64,000 bases of DNA from Notospermus geniculatus (Eukaryota; Nemertea; Pilidiophora; Heteronemertea; Lineidae): NCBI GenBank assembly GCA_002633025.1, contig NMRB01000569.1, positions 158,188-222,187 of the forward strand. Reading direction: 5' to 3'. This document shows, piece by piece, positions 11,200 to 20,600 of this stretch. Each line of letters begins with the position of its first letter. Position 1 is the stretch's first letter. The notes under the pieces were generated by a model. That model was not told the DNA's origin. It searched no databases and worked only from the letters and a program-made list of their open reading frames with translations. A program made the translations under genes and the position numbers.

Positions 11200-11550
11200 T
11201 TTTGATACAGGCGTTTAGAATATTTGCACGAACACCTGCCGGACGCATACTAACTCTGGAGAGGCGTTTGCCCTTCTCACCTTCACCGCAGATAAAACAA
11301 TGGTCATCCCAGGAAAAGGATGAGGTTATACCTCCCTGGACAACCGCTTTGGCTTTTTGTCTGAAGGCTCACCATCGCCAGTCCCTGATTCTGCGCGTCT
11401 TTTCTTTAGTGAAGTTAAATTTTTGGCGTTTATCTAGTCACTTCTACATTTCGAGTGAAACTTAATTCAGGTACTTTCACCTGGACTCTCAAGCAGCGGA
11501 AGTAATCTTTCTGCGACATCATCTTGGCGATCCCGGCAGGCTGATTCTAC
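11200..11550 (-). pseudogene. Inverted copy of the zinc-finger-like exon
   Basis: The reverse complement of 11200-11550 matches 9390-9750 closely, including RPAGVRANILNA, 'aaaagacgcgcagaatcagg' and the 5' block 'gatgatgtcgcagaaagatt'. It lacks some bases relative to the plus copy, so the frame is broken. Together the copies form an inverted pair with arms of about 350 bp around a 1.4-kb centre. Confidence 0.5.
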
Positions 11551-11559
11551 CCAGTCAGC

Positions 11560-11865
11560 CACACAGATATGGCCCATGTGTGGCACAGCTATGGCAATGC
11601 CCGGCAAAACCTGTGGGCCAGAGATGGCAAGCCAGAGCCGGGCCAGCCACATGTGGGCCTGATGTGGATTTGCACATCCTGCCATACATGGCCCATATCT
11701 GGGGAACGTCAGACAAGATCCGGGAGAGGTATGGCATGCCAGATGTGGGCCATTTGCGGCACAACTGGCCCATGTGTGGGCCATAATTGGTGTGTTTATG
11801 CGGTAGAGATATGGCAAGCATGATGTGGGCCATTCCTGGCCCATACTTCATATAAAATGTGGGCT
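11560..11865. repeat. Degenerate array of TGGCCCATRTGTGGG words
   Basis: The motif 'atgtgggcc' / 'ggcccatat' recurs in both orientations about every 20-40 bases with many changes. The overlapping ORFs read here in several frames are consequences of the repeat and not genes. Confidence 0.6.
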
Positions 11866-11899
11866 GTCTAGCTGTGTGCCGGAAGCATGATCACATGGG

Positions 11900-11935
11900 G
11901 CCGTATTCATAAAGCGGTTCTAACCGCTTTATGAA
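11900..11935. repeat. Perfect 17-bp inverted repeat (MITE-like relic)
   Basis: GTATTCATAAAGCGGTT, a 2-base loop, then AACCGCTTTATGAATAC. It is preceded by 'gggcc', giving the GGGCCGTATTCA start also seen at the 45891 MITE. Probably a collapsed copy of that family. Confidence 0.6.
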
Positions 11936-12174
11936 TACAACCTATGGATGCCAAAGGTATAAGCATACGTTCCTAAACTACATCACTGGTTCCATATTTG
12001 CTTCTTTTTAAAGATATGTAGCCATATGGAATCACTGGTAATTTGGCAGAGGTAGAATGGAGTTGTATTTGTTGGTAGGCAAATACCATTGGCCACTGTG
12101 ATGTGATGATGCCTTGAGACACCAGCAAATCAACTTGACCAACACAAAATTTTGTTTAAGATTTACATCACAGA

Positions 12175-12500
12175 AATATCATCACAGAAATATCAAGTTC
12201 AGTCAGAGAGGATACATTGGACTAGCAATAAATTGTAATGCATAGATTTCTTTATCAAGTTCAGCAGAGAGATACAATTTTGGACTAGCAATAAATTGTA
12301 ATGCATAGATTCAAATGGTTAAATTTGGATTCAATTACAGTTCACTTTCAATTTAACAGCAGAGAAGATACTTTCGACTAGGAATAAATTGTAATGCATC
12401 TAGATTTCTTTAAATTTTGATTCAAACACAGAACACTGTCAATTCAGCAGAGTAGGATAACTTTCGACTAGCAATATGTTGTATTGCATAGATTTGTTTG
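12175..12500. repeat. Tandem ~80-110-bp units
   Basis: Four diverged units sharing 'tcagcagagagatac', 'gactagcaataaattgtaat' and 'gcatagatttctttaa'. No coding potential. Confidence 0.7.
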
Positions 12501-12749
12501 AATTTTGATTCAAATACATATAGGCCATACACTTTAATTTGATACACAATGTACAATATTGTAGAGATCTTTACCCTGAGACTAAGTAACCTGGGTTTTG
12601 GTTTTTGATAATGCCAGTATTCATAAAACATAACAAATGCTTTTATAAGCTAATAAAAGCTGAACACTGCATAACCAAAAACTGGATATTCCACCTTTGA
12701 AAAAGACCACCACGCCACACTGGTTCAGAGAAGTAACAAGAGCAAAGCA

Positions 12750-13600
12750 GAGCGTGGCATATGCCCCCGACTGGTATGTTGTGAAGTTAACTGACGGAAA
12801 ACTGATTTCAAGATGACCAGCATACCATCATCTTGGAATGGCAGCGGAGCTGGTCATCGAAACGAACCTTCCCCTCATATATTCACCCCCCCCCCAAAAA
12901 AAAAAAATTCAGGCTGATCGGTCATAAGTGTTTGCAAGTTAATTGACAGAGACGAATTTCATGCTGGCCACCATAGCCGCCATCTTGGATGTGTGACAGA
13001 GCTGGTCGTTGGAAGGATCCTTCCCCTAGTAGAGAGCAACCCTCACAAAAACCGGAAACCAATTTCAAGATAGCCAGCATAACCGCCATCTTGGATGGGC
13101 GGCGGAGCTGGTGGTCGAAAGGAACCGTCCCCTGATAGAGACCAACTGTCCAAACAAATTCAGATTGATTGCGCAAAGCATTGTCAAGTTAATCGAAGGA
13201 AACCGATTTCAAGATGGCCACCATAACCGCCATCTTTCGGATGTGCGGCATAGCTGGTCGTCAAAAGGAACCGTCCCCTGATAGAGACCAACCGTCAAAA
13301 AAAATTCTGGTTAATTGCGGAAAGTGTTGTGAAGTTAAAAGTGTTGTCAAGTTAATCGACGGAAACCGATTTAAAGACGGCCACCATAACCGCCATCTTG
13401 GATGTGCGGCAGAACTGGTCATTGAAAGGAACCGTCCCCTCATAGAGACCAACCCTCACAAAAAAAATCAGGTTGATTGGTCAAAGCGTTCTCAAGCTAA
13501 TTGACGGAAATCAAATGTTACCGGACACCGACTACGGCACCAACGCATGCACCACGACATAATGCCCTCCGACTTTTTCGGGTCGGGGGCATAAAAACGA
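12750..13600. repeat. Tandem ~140-210-bp units of a 'gccatcttggatgtg' repeat
   Basis: Five units share 'cggaaaccgatttcaagatgg', 'ccgccatcttggatgtgcgg', 'gaaaggaaccgtcccctgat' and 'gagaccaacc'. The outer parts carry 'gcgtggcatatgcccccga' (12753) and, inverted, 'cgggtcgggggcataa' (13580), so the array sits inside a repeat with partly inverted ends. A related single unit lies at 52480-52660. Confidence 0.75.
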
Positions 13601-13984
13601 CCAAGGCACATTCGAAGTACTTCTAGAACCTGATAGACTACCAGCCCATAAAAGTTCAGCTTTAAGATTTGGACAGCAATGACCAATGTAAATTTACTGC
13701 AAAACCTAAAGTATCAGCCAAAATGTATCTTTTGAAACACATCTCAGCATTACCAACATTAGATATACTGGACCACTACACTGGCTAAATCAAATCATTG
13801 TGACCCATCATGGAAAACCAGTCGCATGTCGCTCACTGGGCGAAAACTAGCGAAATCTGCATGCAGCGGAGACACCAAACCAACTGCGTGGGAGACACCA
13901 GGTTGCTCAGGACAGATATACCCATTGTCAACTGTTAGCGAGCTAGGCTGCATAGTGCGGTCACACCAAACAGTTACGCCCTTA
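13601..13984. other. Intergenic, no gene recognised
   Basis: No repeat array, RNA gene or supported exon seen. Confidence 0.45.
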
Positions 13985-14245
13985 TACAACTGACCCCTGC
14001 GGTTAGCAGGTGATTATGTCGCATTACTTTATACCTAACTGCTGTCCACACACACAACTGACTGTTGCGGTTAGCAGGTGATTATGTTGCTTGATTGTAT
14101 ACCTTACTGCCGTCCACACATAAAACTGACCGCAGCGGTTAGCAGGTGATTAAGTTGCATTATTTTATACCTTACTGCTGTCCACACACTCAACTGACTG
14201 CAGCAGTTAGCAAGCGATTATGTTGCGTTGTTTTATACCTAACTG
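13985..14245. repeat. Four tandem ~68-bp units
   Basis: Units share 'aactgactgcrgcggttagcag', 'gtgattatgttgcatta', 'tttataccttactgctgtcc' and 'acacac'. Copies are about 85-90 percent alike by eye. Confidence 0.75.
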
Positions 14246-14513
14246 TTCTCACGCACACATGATCGCAGCAGACAGCCGGCAAGTCTGCTGGAGTTTACCA
14301 TTTCTTTCTAAGCGCAATCAGTGTGTCTGACAAGGGGAGCAACTCAAAACCGAGGTGGGCTGCCCCATTCGAGCCGTGCTGAAAAAAACTTGGTAACGCA
14401 GGAAAGTGTTATAGTCCAGGAGCTGAGACCACTGTATTCATCTGGAAGGTGGCACAAGGTTTGAAGATGGTCTCTAGGGTACAACAACCTTGGGAAACAT
14501 AATCTGTTGTACA

Positions 14514-15002
14514 AGTTGGAGATTAAAAAGTCGCAGTGCGAGATTAAAAGTCGCAGTGCGAGTTTATAAAGTCGCAGTGCGAGTTTATAAAGTCGCACTG
14601 CGAGTTTATAACGTCGCAGTGCGAGTTTATAAAGTCGTAGTGCGAGATTAAAAGTCGCAGTGTGAGATTGTGAGATTAAAAAGTCGCAGTGCGAGATTAA
14701 AAGTCGCAGTGCGAGTTTAAAAAGTCACAGTGCGAGTTTATAAAGTCGCAGTGCGACTTTTAAAAAAGTCGCAGTGCGAGTTTATAAAGTCGCAGTGCGA
14801 GTTTAAAAAGTCGCAGTGCGAGTTTATAAAGTCGGAGTGCGAGTTTATAAAGACGCAGTGCGAGTTTATAAAGTCGCAGTGCGAGATGAAAAGTCGCAGT
14901 GTGAGATTGTGTGATTAAAAAGTCGCAGTGCGAGATTAAAAGTCGGAGTGCGACTTTAATAAGTCGCAGTGCGAGATTAAAACACGCAGTGCGAGATTTT
15001 TT
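14514..15002. repeat. Minisatellite of ~20-bp AGTCGCAGTGCGAG units
   Basis: About 24 copies of 'agtcgcagtgcgag' separated by 5-7 bases, mostly 'tttataa' or 'attaaa'. The core is partly self-complementary (TCGCAGTGCGA). Spacers are near-constant, so this is a minisatellite and not a CRISPR array. It ends where a LINE RT fragment begins. Confidence 0.9.
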
Positions 15003-15119
15003 AAAAAAATACATGTCCCGTAACGGGCGCCGTAATTAACTGATCTATATAATGTATATACTAAATAAAACCGGAGACAGCACTCCACCTTGTTTCACCC
15101 CGTTTTTTGCCGTAAACTA
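15003..15119 (-). pseudogene. Short LINE reverse-transcriptase fragment
   Basis: The reverse complement reads FTAKNGVKQGGVLSPVLFSI, the conserved RT motif-B block of non-LTR retrotransposons (usually 'NGVRQGxxLSP'), followed after a one-base slip by DQLITAPVTG. Only ~40 codons remain. The frame starts at a stop at 15117-15119, where the GC-rich Polinton-type sequence begins. This marks the left edge of the neighbouring element or a deletion junction. Confidence 0.65.
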
Positions 15120-15271
15120 ATAGGAAGTGTAATTACCCCACTGAACTCGAATATTTTTGGTTTGTGTATAGAACAACAAGGAAACGAGCAACCAGAGGAC
15201 AAGCAGCAGGGGGGGCGAGTCTCAATGGTTTCTACGGCCGGGAGGCCTCCCAGCCCCGGAGGGCGGCCCAC

Positions 15272-15291
15272 CCCCTAGGCCGGCCTAGGGG
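15272..15291. repeat. 20-bp perfect palindrome upstream of the polymerase gene
   Basis: CCCCTAGGCCGGCCTAGGGG equals its own reverse complement. It lies ~130 bases before the polymerase start in a GC-rich leader. It could be a protein-binding dyad or an origin-proximal structure; the sequence alone does not say which. Confidence 0.8.
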
Positions 15292-15402
15292 CTGCCAGAA
15301 AGCCTCCCAGGACAGTCCGAGCACACCCCCTCTGAGCCCACCCCCGAGTCCCACAGAGCCTCCCAGCGCGGGGCGATTTCCATTTAGACAGATACTCTCG
15401 TA

Positions 15403-15410
15403 GTGTATAC
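15403..15410 (+). promoter_or_regulatory. TATA-like word before polymerase fusion gene
   Basis: GTGTATAC ends 9 bases before the ATG at 15420. The same GTATA/ATATA type of word occurs within ~30 bases of most start codons in this element (see findings). Confidence 0.4.
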
Positions 15411-15419
15411 CTGTCCGAC

Positions 15420-18400
15420 ATGACACATGCGGCAAGGGCCAGACTACTTAGAGATGAGTTCGAAGCCGCCACAGGCATTCGACCTAAATATCCCCGGTCC
15501 CAAGATGCCCTGAAGGGCCTCCGTGAGACCCTCGACCGCTACAATGCTGCCAAGGTCAACCTCAAGGCCAATGACGCCCGGAGACAGGCCGAGAAAGATG
15601 TGGCCGACGAGTTTGCTCGTCTGGGCAACCTCCCAGTAGATGACTTCGACCTCGACACGCCAACGAGCGCCGGCAAGCTTGAAGGGGAAGCAGGCCGGCT
15701 CTTGCGGCGAGCGAAGGCCCAACATCGACGAGAGGGCGCTACCCACGTCTTCAGCTCCTGGAGGCAGGAGACTCCCGACCCTTACGAACTCGGCGACGTC
15801 GTCGTGGACGACAACATCCGCGTCCTCGGCGGCAACATCGTCAGCGACTACACCCTGACCACAAAAAGGGCCGAAGAGGTCCTCAAGAGACTCGAAGGAG
15901 AGTACCTCGTCAAGGTAAAATTTCTCCGCGAGCAGGCCCCAGCTGTGTGGGTCTACGAAGACGGCTTCGCTCCCCTGAAACAGGGCCGAACCCGGGGCGG
16001 CAACGTTCTTGAGGTAACCCCAGCAACAGCCCCAGGTGCTTTGGAGGGGATCGATCGGTTGTACTATCAGAACGCCTACCCGGTCAGTGCTGTTGTCTAT
16101 GGCCTCTACCCGATCCGTGAGCCTGACCCCGCAAACTTAGCCCCACTGAGGGATGGTGACCTCAACTGCGTCGCCCAGCGAGTGGTTGAGCACTTCGAAG
16201 GCGCCCTGAGAGGCCAGGGCCTAACCCCTACAAGGCGCCAGAAAATACAGGCGTGGGAGGCGCGAGTCCACGAAACGGGCGCCACGGTCGATAATGTCGC
16301 GGAGCTCGAGAGCATACTCCAGAGAGCCATCGTCCTGAGAGACATAGCTGGGGCGGACATCTACAACAGTGGCAAGTACCAAAGACGTGGTGGCAAGGTA
16401 GAGCTCATCGTCCACAACGGCCACGCCTGGGGGAAGAACCTCCAGTTCCCTCAAGCCCGCGAGGTCCGCATATACGAGGGTGACGTTTGGGAAGCCATCC
16501 AACAAGCAACCCAGGACGAACCGACAGCAGTCTGGCTGTTGGGAAGCCAAGATAAGCGGCTCAGCGTCGACCAGTTTGTCCTCGAGGACGGGCGCACCTA
16601 CAGGACGCAGGAGGCCCATAAGGCTCTGCAGGATGCCTGTACCCATTTGGGGGATGAGTCCCTGGCTGACAGGGCCTTCGGAGTGAACCATGCAGCCAGT
16701 ATCATGGCGAAGGAGCTCAATGGCTGGAAACCGACACCAGTCAGCCTCCTGGACGAAATCCAGAGGGCCTGTGTAGAACACGGCCACGGCGGCCTCTGGA
16801 ACTCGATGGGGTACGACACGAGGGACGTCGTGAGCATCGACATGAAGGCTTGCTACCCAGCCTCCTTCCAGGGCATGGGCGAAGCCAAGCCATACTTCAA
16901 GCGGTTTGGACATCCAGGCCACCGCATGACCCGTGTTGCCATCAACGGCCCTCTCCCTGAAGACGTTGGCACTGGATTCGCTGAGGTCCAGGAGTGGGAG
17001 TTCACAGACGACTGCCACCCTGTCATCCCTGCCTGGTTCGGGAAGCATTTCGCAGACAAGGGCTGGGCCCCAACACAGCTCCTCGCCTTCTTGACAGAGT
17101 CCGGCCTGTTGAAGTCTCTCAAAGTCCGTGAAGCCATCATCTCATTTGAAAAGCAGGATGAGGTGTGGCTCCCTAAAGACCGCAACCAGGGGTGCAGCAT
17201 CATTGGCAAATTCACACAGGGCAGCAAGGCTGACGGAAAAAGACTGACACGCAGACTGGTGACTGACAAAGGAGAGCTCGACTTCCTCGTCAGAGACACC
17301 CGCCAAAGTGGTACCCTGGTTGGGGCACCGATGAGATGCCCCCTGGGCCATGTCCTAACGTACTACGATGGCTCCCAGCCCCAGTACGCCCACCTCAGGG
17401 CCTCGATGCTGGCATATGCCCACATCAACCTCCTGGCCATGCTTCGGCGCTTCACCCCCGAGGAGGCTGTCCGGGTTGCCACCGACAGCATCTACCTCCA
17501 GAAAACTGCACTGCACAAGCTCAAGGGTGTGGAAGCATACGTGGCCCCCAAGGCCTGTGACTGCGGCGAGTGGTGCATCTTATGTCTCACCGGGCAAGAG
17601 TATCTTCCGCCAGTCGCCCCAGCCCAGTGGCGTGACAAGGGCGAGCAGCTTTACACGCCACAGGAACATGCGGCCTACGTCCCCAAGCCAGAGTACGAGA
17701 GGCAAGTAAGGAACCTCCTTCCCAGCACAGCGCCCCTCTATGGCGATCCTCTGACTCGTCATCGGCTGAGTTACCTGAATGGGGGTGGGGGCTCTGGCAA
17801 GACAACGCGGGCAATCGAACTATTCAGGTCGAGAGACCCCCTCGTATTCACACCCACCCACCGCCTCGCCAAAGAGATGCGAGGCAGAGGGGTCAAGGCA
17901 CAGACCTACCACAGCTTCTTCCGCTGGAGCGGACAAACTGAGTGGACGCCGGACCGCATGGGGCAGAAGTTCATTCCCAGGGTAATCATCTGGGACGAGG
18001 TCTGCACAGTACCAAGACCAATCCTGCAGATGTTCCTTACGTGGCTCGACCAACGAGGGGTTCAGGTCACTTGCTGCGGCGATCAGGGCCAACCGCCGCC
18101 GATAGCTGGCGAGATGCCCCACGACTGGCTCCAGGGAGCTGCAGACTATTACGAAGAGGTCGAGGATGACTATCGGGCGAAGGACCAGCCTCTCAAGGAC
18201 CTCAAGCGGGTGATCCGTCTCCAGCCCGACCGGGTCCAGTGTCAGGAGATGCGGAGAGCGCTCCCCTGCTGCTTTGGTTGGGATCGCTTCGTCGAAGAGT
18301 GGCACCCTCGCGACCTTATCCTTGTGTCACGTAAGGCCCCGCGCGACCGAGCCCAAAAGCTCCTATTCGAGCGCCACAAGGTGGTCTATCCGAACGAACC

Positions 18401-19061
18401 CGTCCCCCTGCTGTATCGCCCCAAGGACACCCGTCGACAGAACATCATGGTCACTATCCCTGGACCCCTAGCCCTCGATGGCAGGCCAGACCAAATGGAG
18501 CTCGTCCTCAACGACGTCGTCGAGGTCTCGGTCCAAACCGCGCAGGAGGTCCTTGACGGCAAATGGGGCCCTGACTGGGCTCTTGGGTACTCGATGACGG
18601 TACACTCGAGCCAGGGTCTCACCATCCACGACCCCCAAAAAGTCTGGATCATCGATGACTTCCTCCAATGGAGCAACCTGGCCTACCTTGCAGTGAGCCG
18701 AGTGGAGTACCTGCACCAGCTAGCCCGGTGCTGCCCCCCGCCAGACGCCGACGGCCCGCCGTACAACGAGGCCACGGCCCGCAAGAACATCGGCCGGAAG
18801 CTCCAGTCCTACAAGCGGGTCGACGCCGCCAAGGGCCTAAAGAACAACCTCCGCATGAAGGACATCGAGGCCCTCAAGGAGCAGCAGGGCAACCGCTGCG
18901 CCTCTTGCAACATCGGCATGCTCTGGTGCTATGAACTGAAGGACTCTCGCCAGTTTAGTGTCGACCGGATAGATAACGCCCAGGGCCACACCCGCGACAA
19001 CTCCCGCCTCACTTGTCTCGAGTGCAACCGAAAAAGAGGTAACGCGGTCCTCAACGCCTGA
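15420..19061 (+). CDS. DNA polymerase B - SF1 helicase - HNH nuclease fusion protein
   Basis: 1213 residues. The N-terminal ~460 residues have no clear exonuclease motifs but include 'VHNGHAW' near 330. A polymerase palm follows: motif A SIDMKACYPAS with Asp474, motif-B-like 'IIGKFTQGSK' near 593-603, and motif C ATDSIYL with Thr-Asp-Ser at 688-690 (DTDS-like). An SF1 helicase comes next: Walker A GGGGSGKTT near 788-796, Walker B IIWDEVC near 856, CCGDQGQPP near 884, and HSSQGLT near 1061. The last ~60 residues form an HNH/zinc nuclease (CASC, VDRIDN, DNSRLTCLECN). It probably replicates the element genome. Canonical Polinton polymerases lack the helicase and HNH parts. The frame is intact and overlaps the integrase stop by 11 bases, tail to tail. 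Confidence 0.85.
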   Translation: MTHAARARLLRDEFEAATGIRPKYPRSQDALKGLRETLDRYNAAKVNLKANDARRQAEKDVADEFARLGNLPVDDFDLDTPTSAGKLEGEAGRLLRRAKAQHRREGATHVFSSWRQETPDPYELGDVVVDDNIRVLGGNIVSDYTLTTKRAEEVLKRLEGEYLVKVKFLREQAPAVWVYEDGFAPLKQGRTRGGNVLEVTPATAPGALEGIDRLYYQNAYPVSAVVYGLYPIREPDPANLAPLRDGDLNCVAQRVVEHFEGALRGQGLTPTRRQKIQAWEARVHETGATVDNVAELESILQRAIVLRDIAGADIYNSGKYQRRGGKVELIVHNGHAWGKNLQFPQAREVRIYEGDVWEAIQQATQDEPTAVWLLGSQDKRLSVDQFVLEDGRTYRTQEAHKALQDACTHLGDESLADRAFGVNHAASIMAKELNGWKPTPVSLLDEIQRACVEHGHGGLWNSMGYDTRDVVSIDMKACYPASFQGMGEAKPYFKRFGHPGHRMTRVAINGPLPEDVGTGFAEVQEWEFTDDCHPVIPAWFGKHFADKGWAPTQLLAFLTESGLLKSLKVREAIISFEKQDEVWLPKDRNQGCSIIGKFTQGSKADGKRLTRRLVTDKGELDFLVRDTRQSGTLVGAPMRCPLGHVLTYYDGSQPQYAHLRASMLAYAHINLLAMLRRFTPEEAVRVATDSIYLQKTALHKLKGVEAYVAPKACDCGEWCILCLTGQEYLPPVAPAQWRDKGEQLYTPQEHAAYVPKPEYERQVRNLLPSTAPLYGDPLTRHRLSYLNGGGGSGKTTRAIELFRSRDPLVFTPTHRLAKEMRGRGVKAQTYHSFFRWSGQTEWTPDRMGQKFIPRVIIWDEVCTVPRPILQMFLTWLDQRGVQVTCCGDQGQPPPIAGEMPHDWLQGAADYYEEVEDDYRAKDQPLKDLKRVIRLQPDRVQCQEMRRALPCCFGWDRFVEEWHPRDLILVSRKAPRDRAQKLLFERHKVVYPNEPVPLLYRPKDTRRQNIMVTIPGPLALDGRPDQMELVLNDVVEVSVQTAQEVLDGKWGPDWALGYSMTVHSSQGLTIHDPQKVWIIDDFLQWSNLAYLAVSRVEYLHQLARCCPPPDADGPPYNEATARKNIGRKLQSYKRVDAAKGLKNNLRMKDIEALKEQQGNRCASCNIGMLWCYELKDSRQFSVDRIDNAQGHTRDNSRLTCLECNRKRGNAVLNA

Positions 19062-20046
19062 GCACCCAGTCAGGAGGCAGCTCGGTGTCGAGAGGAACCG
19101 GCATCAGTTCCTCTCTGACAAACACCCTCTCTGGGCCACCAACAAGATAATACAGTACCGGTTTTGCGGCCTCGGTCACAGCCCTTTCTAACTTAAAGGT
19201 GTCTACTGACCATCTTGGATCGGTCGCCCGCCTTCTGCCACCTTCCTGCTCTCCCGCAGCATACAGGTAACGAACCAGGGTGTCTGATGGTAGCTTTACC
19301 TCGTCAAAGCCGACAGGCCTTCTAGCCCTGGTTGCCGGATGCTGAGGGACCACGGCGAGTTTGATGGCATCGATTGGCTTCTTCCCTATCAGCCGTGTCC
19401 TAGTGTTGTTCATCACTGTGATGACGTCGGGCAATCTCTTGACCCACTCTGTGGATCGTTTGCCTGATGGGAGGAGCATCTCCTGGGCATACTGGTGAGG
19501 GAATAGGTTTTCGGCAAGTGTCCGGTTAAACCGCTCCACTATGCCTTGGTCCCGATGGACATCGACCCTGCCGCGCCTCACCTCGACGGAATGTTTGGCC
19601 AGAAGCTGGGAGAGCAAACCCATGAACTCGCGTCCGGGGTCTACCTGGAGAAGTTTGGGCCAAGTCAGATCGCTCCTTCCATAGATCTTGGTGAACGCTG
19701 TGGCCACCTGAGCAGCAGTCTTGTCTGTGAGAGGTTCGGCCTCTTTGTAGCGCGAGGCGATGTCGATCACGGTGAGTATGTACTTGAACGTCTTGCAACC
19801 GACTCGGTCGTGTGGCATGAATAGCAGGTCGGCCTGATGCACCTCGTTTGGAACTGTGACGTCGAATGGTGGCCTCGGGATACGCCTAGGTGCGGGTCGG
19901 TACACCTGCCACATCGCCTGCTTCTCCAACCACTTCTTCGCATCTACAACAGGGACTCCAGTGGCCTCCGTCAATTTCTCTGGGGCCTTCTCGTCTTGCC
20001 AGAAGCCTGCCAGGCTGTAGAACGCTTTGCTAAGCTTCTTCTCCAT
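19051..20046 (-). CDS. INT: Polinton-type retroviral-like integrase
   Basis: 331 residues. The core is RVE/RNase-H-like: Asp73 in HQADLLFMPHD, Asp136 in LLQVDPGREF and Glu171 in RDQGIVERFN, giving a D-D-34-E arrangement. The HQADL opening and the LTVIDIASRY strand are typical of Polinton integrases. The first ~60 residues resemble the N-terminal helical region of the family ending in a 'WLEKQ' segment, and the C-terminus has a small SH3-like stretch (YYLVGGPERVFVREEL). The enzyme would insert the element into host DNA. The start at 20046 is favoured because the family N-terminus aligns there; an upstream overlapping ORF begins at 20098 in another frame. Confidence 0.93.
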   Translation of the reverse strand: MEKKLSKAFYSLAGFWQDEKAPEKLTEATGVPVVDAKKWLEKQAMWQVYRPAPRRIPRPPFDVTVPNEVHQADLLFMPHDRVGCKTFKYILTVIDIASRYKEAEPLTDKTAAQVATAFTKIYGRSDLTWPKLLQVDPGREFMGLLSQLLAKHSVEVRRGRVDVHRDQGIVERFNRTLAENLFPHQYAQEMLLPSGKRSTEWVKRLPDVITVMNNTRTRLIGKKPIDAIKLAVVPQHPATRARRPVGFDEVKLPSDTLVRYLYAAGEQEGGRRRATDPRWSVDTFKLERAVTEAAKPVLYYLVGGPERVFVREELMPVPLDTELPPDWVLRR

Positions 20047-20049
20047 TCC

Positions 20050-20600
20050 CGCACCAGGTCTTCAGCCAGGAAGTAGGTGAACAGTACTGTCACTATCATG
20101 CTGATGCGTGCACAATGAAGTATACATCAGCGCTTAAAATACGCCACGCCCAACCCGATGAATGCCCCGAGGCCAAGGGCTAAGTAGGCCTTGTTGTCTG
20201 AGTGAGACTGGTCACTGTTTACCTGCGGTACAACCTGGGGCTGTGGTGTCTGTGGTACAGCCTGGGCCTGGGGGTGTGGTGTCTGTGGTACAGCCTGGGC
20301 CTGGGGCTGTACCCGCACCAGGTCTTCAGCCAGGAAGTAGGTGAACAGTACTGTCACTATCATAGCAGAGCAGAGCTAGGTATACATCAGCGCTTAAAAT
20401 ACGTCACGCCCAACCCGATAAATGCCCCGAGGCCAAGGGCTAAGTAGGCCTTGTTGTCTGAGTGAGACTGGTCACTGCTTACCTGGGGCTGTGGCACAGC
20501 CTGGGCCTGGGGGTGTGGTGTCTGTGGTACAGCCTGGGCCTGGGCCTGGGGCTGTGGTACAGCCTGGGCCTGGGGGCGTGGTGTCTGTGGTATAGCCTTG
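20050..20600. repeat. ~260-bp imperfect tandem duplication between integrase and capsid-tail genes
   Basis: The blocks 'caccaggtcttcagccagg...cactatcat' at 20052-20099 and 20318-20363, and 'tacatcagcgcttaaaatacg' at 20122 and 20382, repeat in direct orientation with a few base changes. The unit spans the tail of one gene, its 3' flank and the 5' region of the next. Confidence 0.8.
20127..20363 (-). CDS. Chimeric small membrane ORF from a tandem duplication of the capsid-protein tail
   Basis: 78 residues. The last ~60 (P/Q-rich repeats, then SDQSHSDNKAYLALGLGAFI and YFKR) copy the C-terminus of the neighbouring capsid-associated protein. The first 17 (MIVTVLFTYFLAEDLVR) copy the ORF that overlaps the integrase start. 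A ~260-bp tandem duplication (about 20050-20310 and 20311-20600) created the fusion. It has a hydrophobic N-terminus and one C-terminal membrane segment. A TATA-like 'gatgtatac' lies ~25 bases upstream. Whether it is expressed is unknown. Confidence 0.5.
   Translation of the reverse strand: MIVTVLFTYFLAEDLVRVQPQAQAVPQTPHPQAQAVPQTPQPQVVPQVNSDQSHSDNKAYLALGLGAFIGLGVAYFKR

Noticed and set aside
11467-11851. Overlapping ORFs rich in W, H, G and P
   Set aside because: Products of the degenerate TGGGCC array in several frames.
14514-15002. CRISPR-like array
   Set aside because: Unit length ~20 with near-constant 5-7 base spacers and no unique spacers; a minisatellite in eukaryotic DNA.
16221-17048. 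275-residue minus-strand ORF
   Set aside because: Antisense of the polymerase fusion gene; no motifs, and the sense frame is clearly coding.
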